From Gentiana macrophylla (lineage: Eukaryota; Streptophyta; Magnoliopsida; Gentianales; Gentianaceae): a DNA stretch of 64,000 nt. Shown here one piece after another: positions 22,798 through 33,571 of this stretch. Location: assembly GCA_026214975.1 (NCBI GenBank), contig CM047808.1, positions 61,778,583 through 61,842,582 of the forward strand. Reading direction: 5' to 3'. Position 1 is the first letter of the stretch, and every line of letters starts with the position of its first letter. The translations under genes and the position numbers were made by a program. Under the pieces are notes generated by a model. It saw only the letters and a program-made list of their open reading frames with translations. It did no database searches and was not told the DNA's origin.

Positions 22798-23050
22798 GCA
22801 ACAAACTACGGTGAGCAAAAATGGTGTAATAATTTTAGAATTGGTTATAGAAAAAGGTTAAGGAAGTGATGAGCTAAAAATAGTCATTCCAACTGAACTT
22901 TCTAATATGAAACCTTCCGATGACTGAAATTTTGCCGGATTAGCTCCATTCACTAAATCTTCTTCTCCGCCTCTCTTTTCACCTTATTTGCCTTTTGCTT
23001 TCCTACTTTCTTCTTATATTTTCTAGTTTTCTCACTGATTGGTAATCGTT
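22798..23050. other. Unassigned DNA
   Basis: No gene or element recognised; there is a pyrimidine-rich stretch at 22960-23035. Confidence 0.5.
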
Positions 23051-23519
23051 TGTTGGGAGAGATTACCCACACTCTCGAAAAATAAATTGTGCAAGTATAG
23101 GATGATTACCAACAATTGAGGGGCGCGGGGGGGGGGGGGGGGGGGGGGGTGTTGGGACAGATTGCCCACACTCTTAAATGATAAGGAAATGAAGTAGCAA
23201 TTTTATTAACACCAATTGCTTTAGTACAACAGCCAGCGCTTGATCTTAACATGGTATCGGAGCCAGATGTCACGAGATCGAACCCTGGTTGGAACATTAC
23301 TTTAAAAAAAAGTGCAAGTGTTGGGAGAGATTGCCACACTTGAGGGGGGTGTTGGGAGAGATCGCCCACACTCTTGAAAAACGAATTGTGCACGTGTTGA
23401 ACAGATTGCCAGCACTCGAGGGGGTGTTGGGACAGATTGCTCACGCTCTTAAATGATAAGGAAATAAAGTATTAACACGAATTGGTTTTAGTACAATAGT
23501 AACCATTTGATCTTTAACA
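23051..23519 (+). mobile_element. TRIM cluster (miniature LTR retrotransposon with repeated LTR heads)
   Basis: The LTR head TGTTGGGAGAGATTGCCCACAC recurs at 23051, 23150, 23319, 23350, 23395 and 23425. Two fuller ~100-bp LTRs (23150-23251 and 23425-23519) end ...TTAACA. The first is followed by TGGTATCGGAGCC (23252-23264), close to the initiator-Met primer site. G-rich tracts (GAGGGGGG) precede several heads, as a polypurine tract should. The 170-bp internal part has no ORF. The extra heads suggest recombination between LTRs or nested insertions. No clear target duplication. Confidence 0.6.
23127..23149 (+). repeat. Homopolymer of 23 G
   Basis: An uninterrupted G run ends exactly at the TG of the TRIM LTR at 23150, where the polypurine tract belongs. 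Equivalent junctions in the same cluster have only 5-7 G. Confidence 0.9.
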
Positions 23520-23526
23520 TCGTTCG

Positions 23527-24889
23527 ATGGCTTTGGTGGAGAAAACATATGCTCAAGTTCTTCAGCCAAATCGACCTCTTCCATTAAAATTCATGCCAGG
23601 AAATTGCTTCTTATAAAGAGGAGATTGCAATTCGCTTTCCCAAAGAACTGATCGATAGCTTGGCATCGCCTTTCCAATATGACTTAATTGGAATGTTTTC
23701 TCAAGGTAAGCCGAATCTTGATGCGATTAAGCATTTTTTTGGAAGTACAGAATTATGCAGAAAAGTACTTGGTAGGTGTTCTTGATTCGAAACATGTTCT
23801 TATCGATTTCACTAGTGAAAAGGATTTCATTCGGCTCTAATTACGTAGTCAATGTTTTGTCACTAATAAACCAATGCGTATACTTAAATGGGCGCCATAT
23901 TTTCATGTTGATGTTGAGTCTTCAATTGCCCCCTCTTGGATTCTTTTGTCAAACTGCATGCACATCTGATGAAAGTTGAAGCTCTTAAAGGGATTGTATC
24001 GTGTTTTGGTAAGATTTTGAGAGTCGATGCCTCAACAACATCTCTGAAACAACCCCCAATTGCTCGAATTCAGGTTGAGAATGTCCTATTGAAGCCTCTC
24101 CCGTGAAAACTTAGGATCCAACAGGGTGATTATTCATGTTTTTGGCAACTTGTGGAGTTGGAAATTGCGCTGCATTAATATTGTATCAATTGTTGTCATA
24201 TTGGTCATCTTGTAGAATATTGTAGAATTAAAAACCCATAGCAAACCTATCCTCAAGAGAAACAAAATCCGAGCAGGGGCAGTATAATTGAAGAAGTAGA
24301 GCAGTAGGTCCGCCGGCCCAGGTTTAGAGAAAAAACAACCTATAATATCTATACAAGAGCAACAACAAGCGGTAGCTTCTAAGCGAGATACATACACACC
24401 TATCAACACCACACTTAAAAAAAACAAAGAATGACTGGACAATTACCTAAGCAGCAGTAGACTGTTCCATCTTTTACTCATGCTATGAATGACACACAGA
24501 ATCTAAGCACCATAGAAGTTGGAAATGTGGATCAATATAGGAAAGTGGGGGAACAAAAAAAATCAATTAAGTCAATACACTATGCACCTTAATCCCTTAA
24601 TAAATGAGGATGGCATAGATGATAGTATCCTCCCTAACTTGGATATGGAATCCCATAATCAAGGCTATGTTTCAGAGAATGCAAGACCAGAATACACCAT
24701 ATTGACAAAGCATGCTCAGATACCTAGTCTTAAAAGCTGCATATGAGGAGTTCAATAGAAGATTTCAAAAGAAGGAAGCTATGGAAGAAAATAAAAATGT
24801 TCAAATTGACAAATAGGCTTTTAGATGGTAACTAAAAGAAGAATCAACATTCCTATGAGACATATTGTTAGTACTAGATCTTCAGTTCT
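23527..24889 (+). pseudogene. LINE K ORF1 (DUF4283 + CCHC knuckle), broken
   Basis: ORF1 proteins of plant LINEs bind RNA. The ATG at 23527 starts MALVEKTYAQVLQPN. DUF4283-like blocks follow in shifting frames: IDSLASPFQYDLIGMF (about 23650-23700), LVGVLDSKHVLIDF (about 23770), MRILKWAPYFHVDVESS (about 23875) and GIVSCFGKILRVDAST (about 23990). A zinc knuckle C-X2-C-X4-H-X4-C (CINCCHIGHLVEYC) is at about 24181-24222. A polar C-terminal region continues to about 24880 and contains the open stretch 24519-24746. Frameshifts occur near 23590, 23740, 23840 and 23970. ORF2 begins directly after, at about 24905. Confidence 0.8.
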
Positions 24890-24904
24890 TAAGGATGCTC
24901 AGCC

Positions 24905-25046
24905 ACCATGATTAACTACCTTTTTTTTGGAATATAAGGGGTCTTAAGGGTAAAACATCCTTAAGAAACCTAACAAAGTTCATTAAAATCAATAAAATTT
25001 CCCTTTTAGTTATTTTTGAACCCATGATATCCTTGATCAGACTTTT
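24905..25046 (+). pseudogene. LINE K ORF2, start of endonuclease
   Basis: The first endonuclease block (WNIRGLKGKTSLRNL, then a FEPM motif at about 25018) is typical of the start of plant LINE ORF2. The strand is cut by the Athila-like solo LTR E and resumes at about 26734 with SSNKLNLGFTDCF. Confidence 0.75.
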
Positions 25047-25563
25047 CTAGGTGTTCAATCTCACCGGCAGTGTATCGGGTCAATTGTCTAGTAAGTTTTC
25101 ACGGTCGTATCCCATAGGGATTGTGAGGTTACGTACCGAAAAGCTATGATTATTTTGATCTAAGTCGCAATTAAACAAGAAAATAAATATTCTAAGGATC
25201 ATTTATACTAAAAACGGGTGATCAAAGGATGAAAGGCCTAGCCAAGACAATGCATTGATCAAGCCAATCTCTACTAGTGTCATGGGAATGAACTACCTAC
25301 CAACCTTCCAATGGTGTTCAAGTGTGTGTAATCGGTGCACTCCTAAACTAGCAATTCCCACTCATACGAGGGTACGAACCTACTTTTCGCCTCCTCCTTG
25401 GTCAAAGAACCCTAGACCTAATGATTCAACATGATGAAGTTCTTGAGAGCAATGAACTAACAATGACCTCAGGATAAGAAATTGAGTTCCACTTAAGGTA
25501 TATTTTACTTTCCGGTTCTCCCATCTCTTTTCCCACACCTAATATCCCCTTTCGGTCTTAACT

Positions 25564-25565
<2 letters not shown>

Positions 25566-25598
<33 letters not shown>
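25566..25598 (+). repeat. (GT)16 microsatellite
   Basis: Uninterrupted GT dinucleotides, about 33 bp, inside solo LTR E. Confidence 0.95.
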
Positions 25599-25599
<1 letters not shown>

Positions 25600-26123
25600 A
25601 AGTATTGGAAAATTACTGCAACACAAACAAGTCATACCTCGCAAATAGGATAAGATATACAACACAAATGAAGCTACGAATCAATACTACATTCCCAATC
25701 AACTAATAGAGATTAAATTATCACAATCACATTATCTTGGCTAGGGGAGAACTAGCCACTCATGGATATAAGTTTCAAAATGTCAAGGATAGAATTCATA
25801 TCAATCAGAACAATTAAATCAATGTAAAGACTAAGAATTTACCAACTAAAAGCTATGAACTTGTTGAAGGAAACTTACATTCAACTTGGAGAAGATTCAA
25901 TGGAGTTATACACCAAAAAATATGAAAACATGGTCAACAAATAATTCTAGAAATCAAACTAAGAATTGTTAATGTTTACAATGGAATCAAAAGCTAAATT
26001 TTGAAGGATTTTGGCAAGGAGAGCCTTGAGGTTGGAGTGCCTTCAATCCATGGGATAGAGTGGTAAGTGTAGAATGTTTGGTGAGAGAGTAAATGTTTTA
26101 CTTAAATCATAAATCTACATCTA

Positions 26124-26402
26124 TTGGCGTGCGCCAATGCCTTGCTGGCGTAAACCATTGTCTCTTTGTGCGTGACTGGCGCACACCATGTATGATTCAT
26201 GGACGTCAGTCTCTGACAGGTGCTTGAGGCTAACGTCAGGCATTTAATGCATCCTTAGCAAGTCTGATCTCTCAATTTGGGCAAGAATTTGAAATCATTG
26301 GTGCACGCCATTATACATTTGGTGTAAACCATTTATGAAGGAAAACTCTCTGATAGCTCTGGATGCTATTGGCGTACGCCAGAAGACGATCGGCGCAAAC
26401 CA
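26124..26402. promoter_or_regulatory. Array of TGGCGYRYGCCA-type motifs in LTR E
   Basis: TTGGCGTGCGCCAA (26124), TGGCGTAAACCA (26146), TGGCGCACACCA (26177), TTGGTGCACGCCA (26298), TTGGCGTACGCCAG (26369) and TCGGCGCAAACCA (26390) form near-palindromes. They are positionally like the arrays of LTRs A, C and D but with another core. Function is inferred. Confidence 0.5.
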
Positions 26403-26733
26403 TTTATCTTCAAAGTATGCATTCCATGCCTTTGATGCATTGAATTGATCCATGATCACATCTCAAGCTTTGACATTCCAATATATAATCCCTGGTATAT
26501 GTGCTACAAAACAAATACACAAAGATGCCATGCATGAATCCGATAACAAAATTGGCTAATAAGCCTAGATAATCAACAAAAGAGTTGGTTTTTATAATAT
26601 TTACTATATACACAAAATGGTCCAAATCATCACAATAATTGCTCGAATTGATACGAAAACATCAATAAACGCATGATGATTGGGGGTAAAACATCGTAAA
26701 ATGTATCATCTATTTGACTTACATCAATCATTT

Positions 26734-28159
26734 ACTTTTATTAGTAGCAATAAACTCAATCTAGGTTTTACTGATTGTTTTGTGGCTCACAATGATAAGC
26801 TTTGGCCTTTCTTGAATAATTGTCATGCCACAGTTTATGTAATCGGTTGTATTGAGTAGGAAATCACTCTTAAGTTCAATGCGAATAACATATTTTTGGT
26901 TTCCTTTGTCGATGGAAAGTGTACAAGGCTCCTTAGGGTTGATATGTGGTCAAAATTGGATAATATTGAAAACCTTAATCTTCCTAGGATAGTAGGAGGT
27001 GAGTTTAATGCCATTAGAAGCCTAGATGATTACAATGGCCTTCCCCAACCAAATGAAGGCTCGATGAGAGACTTCAATGCATGGATTTCAAATAGTGGAC
27101 TACAAGAGCTCACTGTTACTGGCTTCTTGTTTACTTGGTTAGGTTGGAGACATGCAAGGTATGTGAAAGAAAAGCTGGACATGTTGTTGTTTAATTCACT
27201 TTCGTTAGATGCTGATCAACTGAAATTGTTCATATTTTAAATAGAACTGGTTCTAATCATGCCTCCCTCTTATATGCTATCAACAACAAGCACAATCACC
27301 CATCATGTTTTAAATTTCAAAACTTGTGGCTACTGCATGCTAATTTCAATCAGATTGTTCAAAATAGTTGGGAGCAGCCTTATGTTGTAATAGATGGTAT
27401 GAATAATATGATGTATAAACTTAAAAGCCTCAAGAAAGATCTTAAAGTCTGGAATAAGAATATTTTGAGGGATATTCATGAGAAAGTTAAAGCTATTGAA
27501 AAGGAAGTGAAACACTTGGAATCTATCTATGACAACCTTCCTAATAGAGTCAATAGAGAAGATTTGTCCCTAGCTAAAAGCCCTTTATAGCCTCCATCTT
27601 TCTCAATAGGAAGAATTCAAGAGACAGAGATCAACATTCAAATGGTTTAAAGAGGAATATAAAAACACTGCCTTCTTCTATTCCACTGCCAAAGAAAAAG
27701 TCAGGAGAATAGATATACAAAAAAGTCAAGATGCTTTTGGGCAGTGGTGTACATCTCGGCTCCTATTGCACTATCTGCAATGGACTTCTATAGTGCTGTT
27801 TTTAGAGGGGATAATACTACAGACACCCAAGCAAAGAAAGATCTTCTTCAATTCATTCACACTATCCTTACTGATGATCTTAATGCTCAGTTCACAAAGG
27901 ATGCTACTATGGAGAAAGTAAAAAAAGCTATTTTTTATTTAGACCCAAACAGTTCTGCTGGCATGGATGGTTTGTCAGGAACATTCTTTAGAGCTTGCTG
28001 GGACATTGTGGGAAATGATGTTTATGAAGCTACTAGGCATTTTCTTTTGGTGGTTATATTCTTTACGCTATTGGTTCTACTATTATTACTCTTATCCCTA
28101 GGCATTAATTTCCTGCTTCTTTTTTGAATTTCGGACCCATTTCTCTAAGTACTTTTGCA
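26734..28159 (+). pseudogene. LINE K ORF2, endonuclease and N-terminal reverse transcriptase
   Basis: The endonuclease/exonuclease/phosphatase domain continues with LGFTDCFVAHNDKLWPF (26756). An open block 26896-27240 contains IVGGEFNAIRSLDDYNG (the catalytic GDFN position, here GEFN), LQELTVTGFLFTWLG and EKLDMLL. A linker helix (27324-27590) rich in Lys/Glu follows. The reverse transcriptase then begins (27744-28127) with NSSAGMDGLSGTFFRACWDIVG. Stops at 27240, 27590 and 28127 and the E in place of D in the GDFN motif show decay. The copia element F enters at 28159 just after the GPISL-like motif of the polymerase. Confidence 0.8.
28155..28159. repeat. Target site duplication TTGCA, left of copia F
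   Basis: TTGCA is repeated at 33033-33037 directly after the right LTR; both lie in LINE K coding sequence. Confidence 0.95.
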
Positions 28160-28484
28160 TGAAGAATTGAGGAACACGGTAGAGAGACACAATAAACTCT
28201 TGTTTAATTGATTTTGACCGAGAGTATTACAACCTTAAATAGAGAACTACCAATGTAGGAAGAAACCCTAATTATGCCCTAATTGTGGTAATGACTATCA
28301 TACCCATATTAACATAAAAAGATAAATATAAATCACATAAAATATAATTCGCATTTCCTTTATTTACTTTTATTGTATTTTCTTTATTTCCTTTTATTTG
28401 CACTTGCTATTTCCTTTTCCGACCGCTTCATCTTCCTCAGGTGGAGATGCAAGACTCTGTTGATCCAGTTTCATCTGGTTAACA
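28160..28484 (-). repeat. Copia F 3' LTR
   Basis: 325 bp, TGTTAACC...TTCTTCA in sense orientation. It differs from the right LTR by one A/G (near 28243) and one A/C (near 28364). Confidence 0.97.
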
Positions 28485-30012
28485 TCCCCCCGCAATCTGA
28501 CGTGGGAGGCTGGCCAGACACGAAGATTGGTGCGAATGAGCTGGAACGGAGCCTTTGGAAGAGCTTTAGTGAACACATCCGCCAGATTGGAAGCGGAAGA
28601 GATGTGACGAGTGACGAGTTGTTTCACAGCAACCTTTTCGCGAACAAAGTGGAAGTCAAGAGCAAAGTGCTTGGAACGAGAGTGGAGAGATGGATTCACC
28701 GTCAGATAAACGGCTTTGAGATTGTCGCACAAGAGCCGAGGTGGTTGGAACAATCGGACCCCAAATCGCGCGATAGATATGTAATCCAGGTGAGCTCGGC
28801 GGGGCATGACCATAGACCGGTATTCGGCTTCGTACTAGACTAGATCGGGAAACAGTTGGTTGTTTCTTAGAAGACCACGAGATACAGTTGGAACCGAGAA
28901 ACACACAGAAACCTCCAGTGCTCCTCCGAGTGATCGGACATCCGGCCCAGTCAGCATCACTGAACGCATACAAAGAAGGAGCAGAGCGAGCAAGGTAATG
29001 TAACCCATAATCTGGAGTTCCATTTACATACCTGAGTAGGCGTTTGACTTCTTTGAAATCCTTCACTGTAGGCTGAGAAAAATGTTGACAAACTTTGTTC
29101 ACCGCATGTGTAATGTCCGGTCTAGTGAAAGTTAAGTACTGTAGGGCACCCACTAGACTTCGATATGTATAGGGATCCACTAGTTCTGAGTCATTTTCAA
29201 GTGCTTGCATCTTGAGAGCAAGAGGAGTGGATGTAGGTGTACTGGTTAACATCCCTGATCTCGATATAACTGAATTGGCATACTTAGATTGACTGAGAAA
29301 TATGCCATCTTTTGTGTATTTGATCTCCATTCCAAGAAAATAATGTAGTGTGCCCAAGTCCTTGACTGCAAACTCTCTGCTCAATGTATCAATTAAGATG
29401 TGAATAGACTGCACATCATTTCCTGTAAGTAATATATCATCCACATAAATAAGTAGGACAAGGATGATATCAGCACGATGCAAAGTAAAAAGGGAAGGAT
29501 CTGCCTTGCTGCACACAAACCCCAAGTGTAACAAGCAGAGAGACAATCTGTCAAACCAGGCCCTGGGGGCTTGTTTGAGCCCGTATAAGGATTTTTTGAG
29601 AGAACACACATGATCAGGGAACCTTTGATCCACAAAACCAGGGGGTTGCTTCATAAACACAGTTTCCTTAAGTGCCCCATGAAGAAAGGCATTCTTGATG
29701 TCAAGTTGCCTCATAGACCATCCTTGTGAAAGAGCTACAGCTATAACAAGCCTAATAGTAGTGGGCTTAATAACTGGTGTAGGTTTCTCCAAAATCAATA
29801 CACAGGAGTTGTGAGTAACCCCTGAGCTACCAAACGTGCTTTATATCTTTCAATCTCTCCATGTTCTGTAGTCTTAACCTTGAATACCCATTTAGAACCA
29901 ATAATGTTGCCATTAGAATGTTTAGGCACCAAGTCCCATGTGTCATTCTGATATAAGGCCTGCATTTCTTCCATCATAGCTTGTTTCGCTTTGGAGTGCT
30001 GTGAGCTTCCTT
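28394..30012 (-). pseudogene. Copia F reverse transcriptase and RNase H (broken)
   Basis: The reverse transcriptase/RNase H part copies the RNA into DNA. In the main open block (29798-28656), MRQLDIKNAFLHGALKE carries the first catalytic Asp. The YVDD box is at 29436-29447 within LLIYVDDILLTG. The RNase H part shows YAFSDADWAGC and RRSTGGFCVFLG. A frameshift near 28800 moves the RNase H tail to another frame (28813-28394), with SKHFALDFHFVRE and NLADVFTKALP. That tail runs through the polypurine tract into the LTR. A further frameshift near 29795 separates it from the upstream linker (KWVFKVKTTEHGEIERYKARLVAQG). Confidence 0.92.
28485..28494 (-). other. Polypurine tract of copia F
   Basis: Minus strand GCGGGGGGA directly before the 3' LTR. 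Confidence 0.8.
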
Positions 30013-31615
30013 CAGGTGCTTTGGTTTGAAGGTGTATGTGTGGCCAAAATTGCATAGTCTTGGAGATATGCAGGTGGCCTTCTATTTCTGACAGGCCTTT
30101 GAGGTGGTGCATTATCTTGGTCATCATCAAGATGTTCAATTTCTGGTTCTTCAATATCCTGAAGTTGCTCCACATGGTCTTCACCTTGATGTTGATCCAC
30201 AGGGTCCTCATATAGCTGTTCCTGTGGCTGTTCATCAGTTGTTGGTTCCTGCACTGGATTTGGAACAAGAGAAGTTTCTATACAACAGTCTGAGTGAGTA
30301 ATATTCTGATCAGAGTGTTGTATATTCATTTCATCTGAATCAGGGTAGGCAAACATTTCAAAAACAGGCTCAGTGTCCACAGGAGTAATTTCCTTAAAAG
30401 GAAAGGCCTGTTCATTAAAAACAACATGTCTGGAAATATACACCCTCTTGGAAATGGGTTCCAGACATCTATATCCCTTATGCACTGGACTGTAGCCTAG
30501 GAAAACACATGGGTAGCTTTTCTTCTCAAACTTAGATTGTACCTGGTTCCTCAAGGAAGGAAAACATTGACATCCAAACACCCTTAAGCCACTATAGTCA
30601 GGATGCCTTTTATACAGTTTGTAATAAGGGGTTTCAAACTTTAAGACAGAAGAAGGTAACCTGTTAATGAGATAGAGTGCAGTACTGAAAGCTTCAACCC
30701 ACAGACTCAAAGGTGTGCCTGCATCAAACATTAGTGTTAAACCAGTCTCAACAATATGCCTGTGTTTTCTTTCAGCCACACCATTCTGTTCTGGTGTGTA
30801 AGGACAAGATATGTTCAATTCTATGCCACAGTCCTTTAGGTGATCCAGAAAGGAGTGGGGCCGAATTCACCACCACCATCACCTTTGGAAAATCTTAATT
30901 TTTCGATCCAAATTGGTTTTCAACCGATTTACGAAACGACAAACACATCAAAGAACTCTGATTTCCTTCTTAAGGGATATAGCCAGGAGAATCTCGAAAA
31001 ATCATCAATAAACACTGCATAGTATTTGTAGTTTTGATTAGATAAAATAGGGGCAGGTCCCCATAAATCACAATGAATTTTTTCCAAAGGGAACTTGGAA
31101 ACAAAAGTACTTTTATTAAAAGGCTGTTTACAGCTTTTTCCTAACTGACAGCTAGTACATAGTCTTTCTTTATTCTTCCATGAGCTAAGATCTATCTTCC
31201 CTGACTGCTTTAGCTTGATCAACAAGTTCTGATGTGGATGTCCCAACCTTTGATGCCATACAGTAGAGGTAGCCTTCCCTGACCTGACAGCTGCTAGGGC
31301 TTCCTGAACTCCTTGATCCAGAGCATATAAGTGGCCTCTTTTATGTCCCTGAGCTATGACCTTCTGGTTTTGGTCCTTAACAACAAAACCAGACTTGTTA
31401 AATATAAAAGAGCACTGATTATCAGCAGTGTATTTCCCAACAGACAAGAGATTCTTAGTTAAATCAGGCACAACAAGAACATCATTTAAATGTAAGTTAC
31501 CAACTTTTGCATTGCCAGAGTGTGAGATCTCAAGTCCTGTGCCATCACCCACAAAAACCTTATCATAACCAGTATATTTATTAGCAGAGATTAAATTACC
31601 TTCTGAATTTGTCAT
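30012..31615 (-). pseudogene. Copia F GAG-pre-integrase and integrase (broken)
   Basis: The integrase joins the DNA copy to the chromosome. The stretch 31615-30929 runs from just after the protease active site through the pre-integrase zinc region (STVWHQRLGHPHQNLL, then CTSCQLGKS) to the first catalytic Asp in IHCDLWGPAP. Several single-base frameshifts cluster at about 30840-30930, destroying the second catalytic region. The block 30818-30012 resumes at CPYTPEQNGVAERKHRHIVE, with the catalytic Glu, and ends in an acidic linker (EQLQDIEEPEIEHLDDDQD). Gag-protease lies upstream and reverse transcriptase downstream. Confidence 0.9.
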
Positions 31616-32644
31616 GTGTGAAGTGGCACCAGTGTCTGCAAAGAACTCTGTGTCAGTCTGACCTGCTGTTGTCAGTGCAGCAAAAGCCTTTTGTGTTTCT
31701 TCTGACTGATAAGCATAGTCAAATCTATGCCAACAGTCAATAGCTGCATGATTAGATTTTCCACAAATCTGGCATACAAGAGGTGGAACTGATGACTGAT
31801 TAGGTCTGTTGTCTGATGTGTTCCTTCTATTTTGTTCATCAAAATCAGATCTTCTTTGGTTTCCTTCTGAGTTTCCAGATCGGCCAGCAGGAGCAAATCC
31901 TCTGCCCCTGGAGTTGTACTGGTTTCTACCTCCCCCTCTTCTACCTCTGCCACGGCCTCTTTGTGTGAAGAAGGCCTACAATTGATCAGTAACTGCCTTT
32001 TCTTGAGATTTCTAGGTTTGCAGAGTCTGTTCATGCCCTTGGAGAGCCATGACAAATTGTGTAAAGGTAGGGTATGGAGGTTTTGTTAACATGGCTGTAC
32101 GGAAATTGGTGTATTCACTCCCTAAGCCATGAGCAAATTGGAAGACCTTGTCCATGTCTGCCACTGGTTTCTTAATGGCTGCCAGATTGTCACAAATTGA
32201 CTTGAATTCTCTTAGGTACTCATCCACTGTTTTTGTACCCTTTTTGATCCCCATCAGCATGTTCTTTAGGTTACCCTCCTTTTCCACAGTGTGGGGAAGG
32301 AGTTGTTGTTCAAGATTCTGCCAAAGTTGATGTGCAGAGAATTCTTCTTCGTGTATCATGCTGATAACTTCCTCCTTCATAGTGCCAAGAAGCCATGAAG
32401 TCAGGAGGCCATCATTGATCAACCAGATGGGATATTCTGGATTATCAATCTCCTCTCCAGACGCGTTTTTAGTTTTCTGTGCAGGTTTTTCACTAGATGA
32501 GACATGGTGATAAACACCAAGGCTCTTGATCAATGGAATCACCTGTGATCTCCATAGTAGGAAATTCGTAAAGTTCAGTTTGACTGAGATCAAACTTGAG
32601 CATTGGTGGAACTGCTGTATAGTTAATCCAGATTCTTTTGCCAT
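31616..32644 (-). pseudogene. Copia F gag and protease, two in-frame TAG stops
   Basis: Gag forms the particle and protease cleaves the polyprotein. The start chosen is ATG at 32642-32644 (MAKESGLTIQQFHQCSSLIS), 63 bp inside the LTR. The open part runs to 32012 through a UBN2-type gag domain (LWRSQVIPLIKSL, SWLLGTMKEEVISMI). An Arg/Gly-rich stretch follows, then a zinc knuckle CQICGKSNHAAIDC (about 31773-31732) and the protease active site FADTGATSHMT (about 31646-31616). Two TAG codons, at 32012-32014 and 31976-31978, interrupt this single frame; both could derive from CAG by one C-to-T change. Apart from them the frame is intact. Confidence 0.9.
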
Positions 32645-32698
32645 GATAGAGCAATGAAGGTGGAGAAAACAATGTGTGCGGCTTAAGGGTTTATATTT

Positions 32699-32707
32699 CT
32701 GATACCA
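32699..32707 (-). other. Primer binding site of copia F
   Basis: TGGTATCAG on the minus strand, directly inside the 5' LTR; initiator Met-tRNA type. Confidence 0.9.
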
Positions 32708-33032
32708 TGAAGAATTGAGGAACACGGTAGAGAGACACAATAAACTCTTGTTTAATTGATTTTGACCGAGAGTATTACAACCTTAAATAGGGAACTACCA
32801 ATGTAGGAAGAAACCCTAATTATGCCCTAATTGTGGTAATGACTATCATACCCATATTAACATAAAAAGATAAATATAAATCACATAAAATATAATTCGC
32901 ATTTCCTTTATTTCCTTTTATTGTATTTTCTTTATTTCCTTTTATTTGCACTTGCTATTTCCTTTTCCGACCGCTTCATCTTCCTCAGGTGGAGATGCAA
33001 GACTCTGTTGATCCAGTTTCATCTGGTTAACA
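32708..33032 (-). repeat. Copia F 5' LTR
   Basis: 325 bp, 323 identical to the other LTR. On the minus strand CCCTATTTAAGG (about 32784-32795) could be the TATA region. Confidence 0.97.
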
Positions 33033-33461
33033 TTGCAAACAAGATCTTCACCAAACTCTTGTCTACCAGGTTACAAACTGTTCTTCCCCTTTTTGAAGGG
33101 GAAAGACATAGTAGACAATGTGCTATTTGTCCATGAATTGGTCTAGTTTGTGCATAGAAAAGCTAGGAGTCATAACATGATTTTTAAATTTGATGTTATA
33201 GAGGCATTTGACAGTGTCTCATGTCCTTTCTTAAAGGCCTTAAATACAAATTTTGGCTTCTCGGAGTTATTTTTTAGGCTGATCATGTTCAACTTAGCCT
33301 TTACTTGGTTTTCTATTCTTGTTAATGGTGTTCCTACTGCCATGTTTTAGAATACTGGGGGAATCAAGGATACTAGATGTCTAAAATACATTTTTCAAAC
33401 TCATGTTGATCATTATGCCACCCCTAGAGGCTTTACCCATGTTACACATTGAATGTATGTT
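33033..33461 (+). pseudogene. LINE K ORF2, middle of reverse transcriptase
   Basis: After the F target duplication the LINE polymerase continues with NKIFTKLLSTRLQTVLPLFEGERHSRQCAI (split over two readings). It then has MIFKFDVIEAFDSVS (33180, first catalytic Asp region) and VNGVPTAMF (33330). Stops lie at 33136 and 33350. It ends exactly in the codons of the polymerase YVDD box, where copia G inserted. Confidence 0.8.
33457..33461. repeat. Target site duplication ATGTT, left of copia G
   Basis: Repeated at 50270-50274 after the right LTR. In the empty site it forms part of the LINE YVDD codons. Confidence 0.95.
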
Positions 33462-33571
33462 TGTTGGTCCCAGAGAAGGGTAAAACTATAGTCAAAGGGG
33501 ATGACTATAGTGGAGTTTCAAAAAAATTTCTTGTATTTAAAAGCTTTTGGGCAGCGGATAAATCCCTTCTT
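33462..33571 (-). repeat. Copia G 3' LTR, left part (interrupted by LINE H)
   Basis: TGTTGGTCCCAGAGAAGGGT... matches 48855-48964 of the right LTR, up to the LINE H insertion point at GGATAAATCCCTTCTT. Confidence 0.93.
33556..33571. repeat. Target site duplication of LINE H, left copy
   Basis: GGATAAATCCCTTCTT here versus GGATTAATCCCTTCTT at 39375-39390: 15 of 16 bases identical, the long duplication expected for a LINE. Confidence 0.93.

Larger units (their letters stand above)
25047..26733 (-). repeat. Solo Athila-like LTR E inside LINE K
   Basis: About 1.68 kb without coding sequence separates two parts of one LINE endonuclease domain. The left end shares ACCGGCAGTGT.TCGGG with LTR C. The right end (minus sense TGATTGATGTAAGTCAA) matches LTR C's start (TGGTTGATGGGAGTCAA), giving minus orientation. 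ACTTTT occurs at both LINE junctions (25041-25046 and 26734-26739), a probable target duplication, although TTTTC/TTTAC flanking a TG start is an alternative. It contains a (GT)n run and an array of TTGGCGTRCGCCAA motifs (26124-26402). Confidence 0.65.
28160..33032 (-). mobile_element. Copia F (Ale/Retrofit-like), young but defective
   Basis: A 4873-bp element with identical-length 325-bp LTRs, TTGCA target duplication, initiator-Met primer site and G-rich polypurine tract. Gag-protease-integrase-reverse transcriptase-RNase H order is that of Ty1/copia. Short LTRs and total size point to the Ale-like group. The LTRs differ at only two positions, yet the polyprotein has in-frame stops and frameshifts. 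Confidence 0.95.

Noticed and set aside
23252..23290. tRNA-like sequence (TGGTATCGGAGCC ... GATCGAACCCTGG)
   Set aside because: It lacks a complete tRNA fold. It is the primer site and leader of a TRIM, and the TCGAACC-like word alone is not enough for a tRNA or SINE call.
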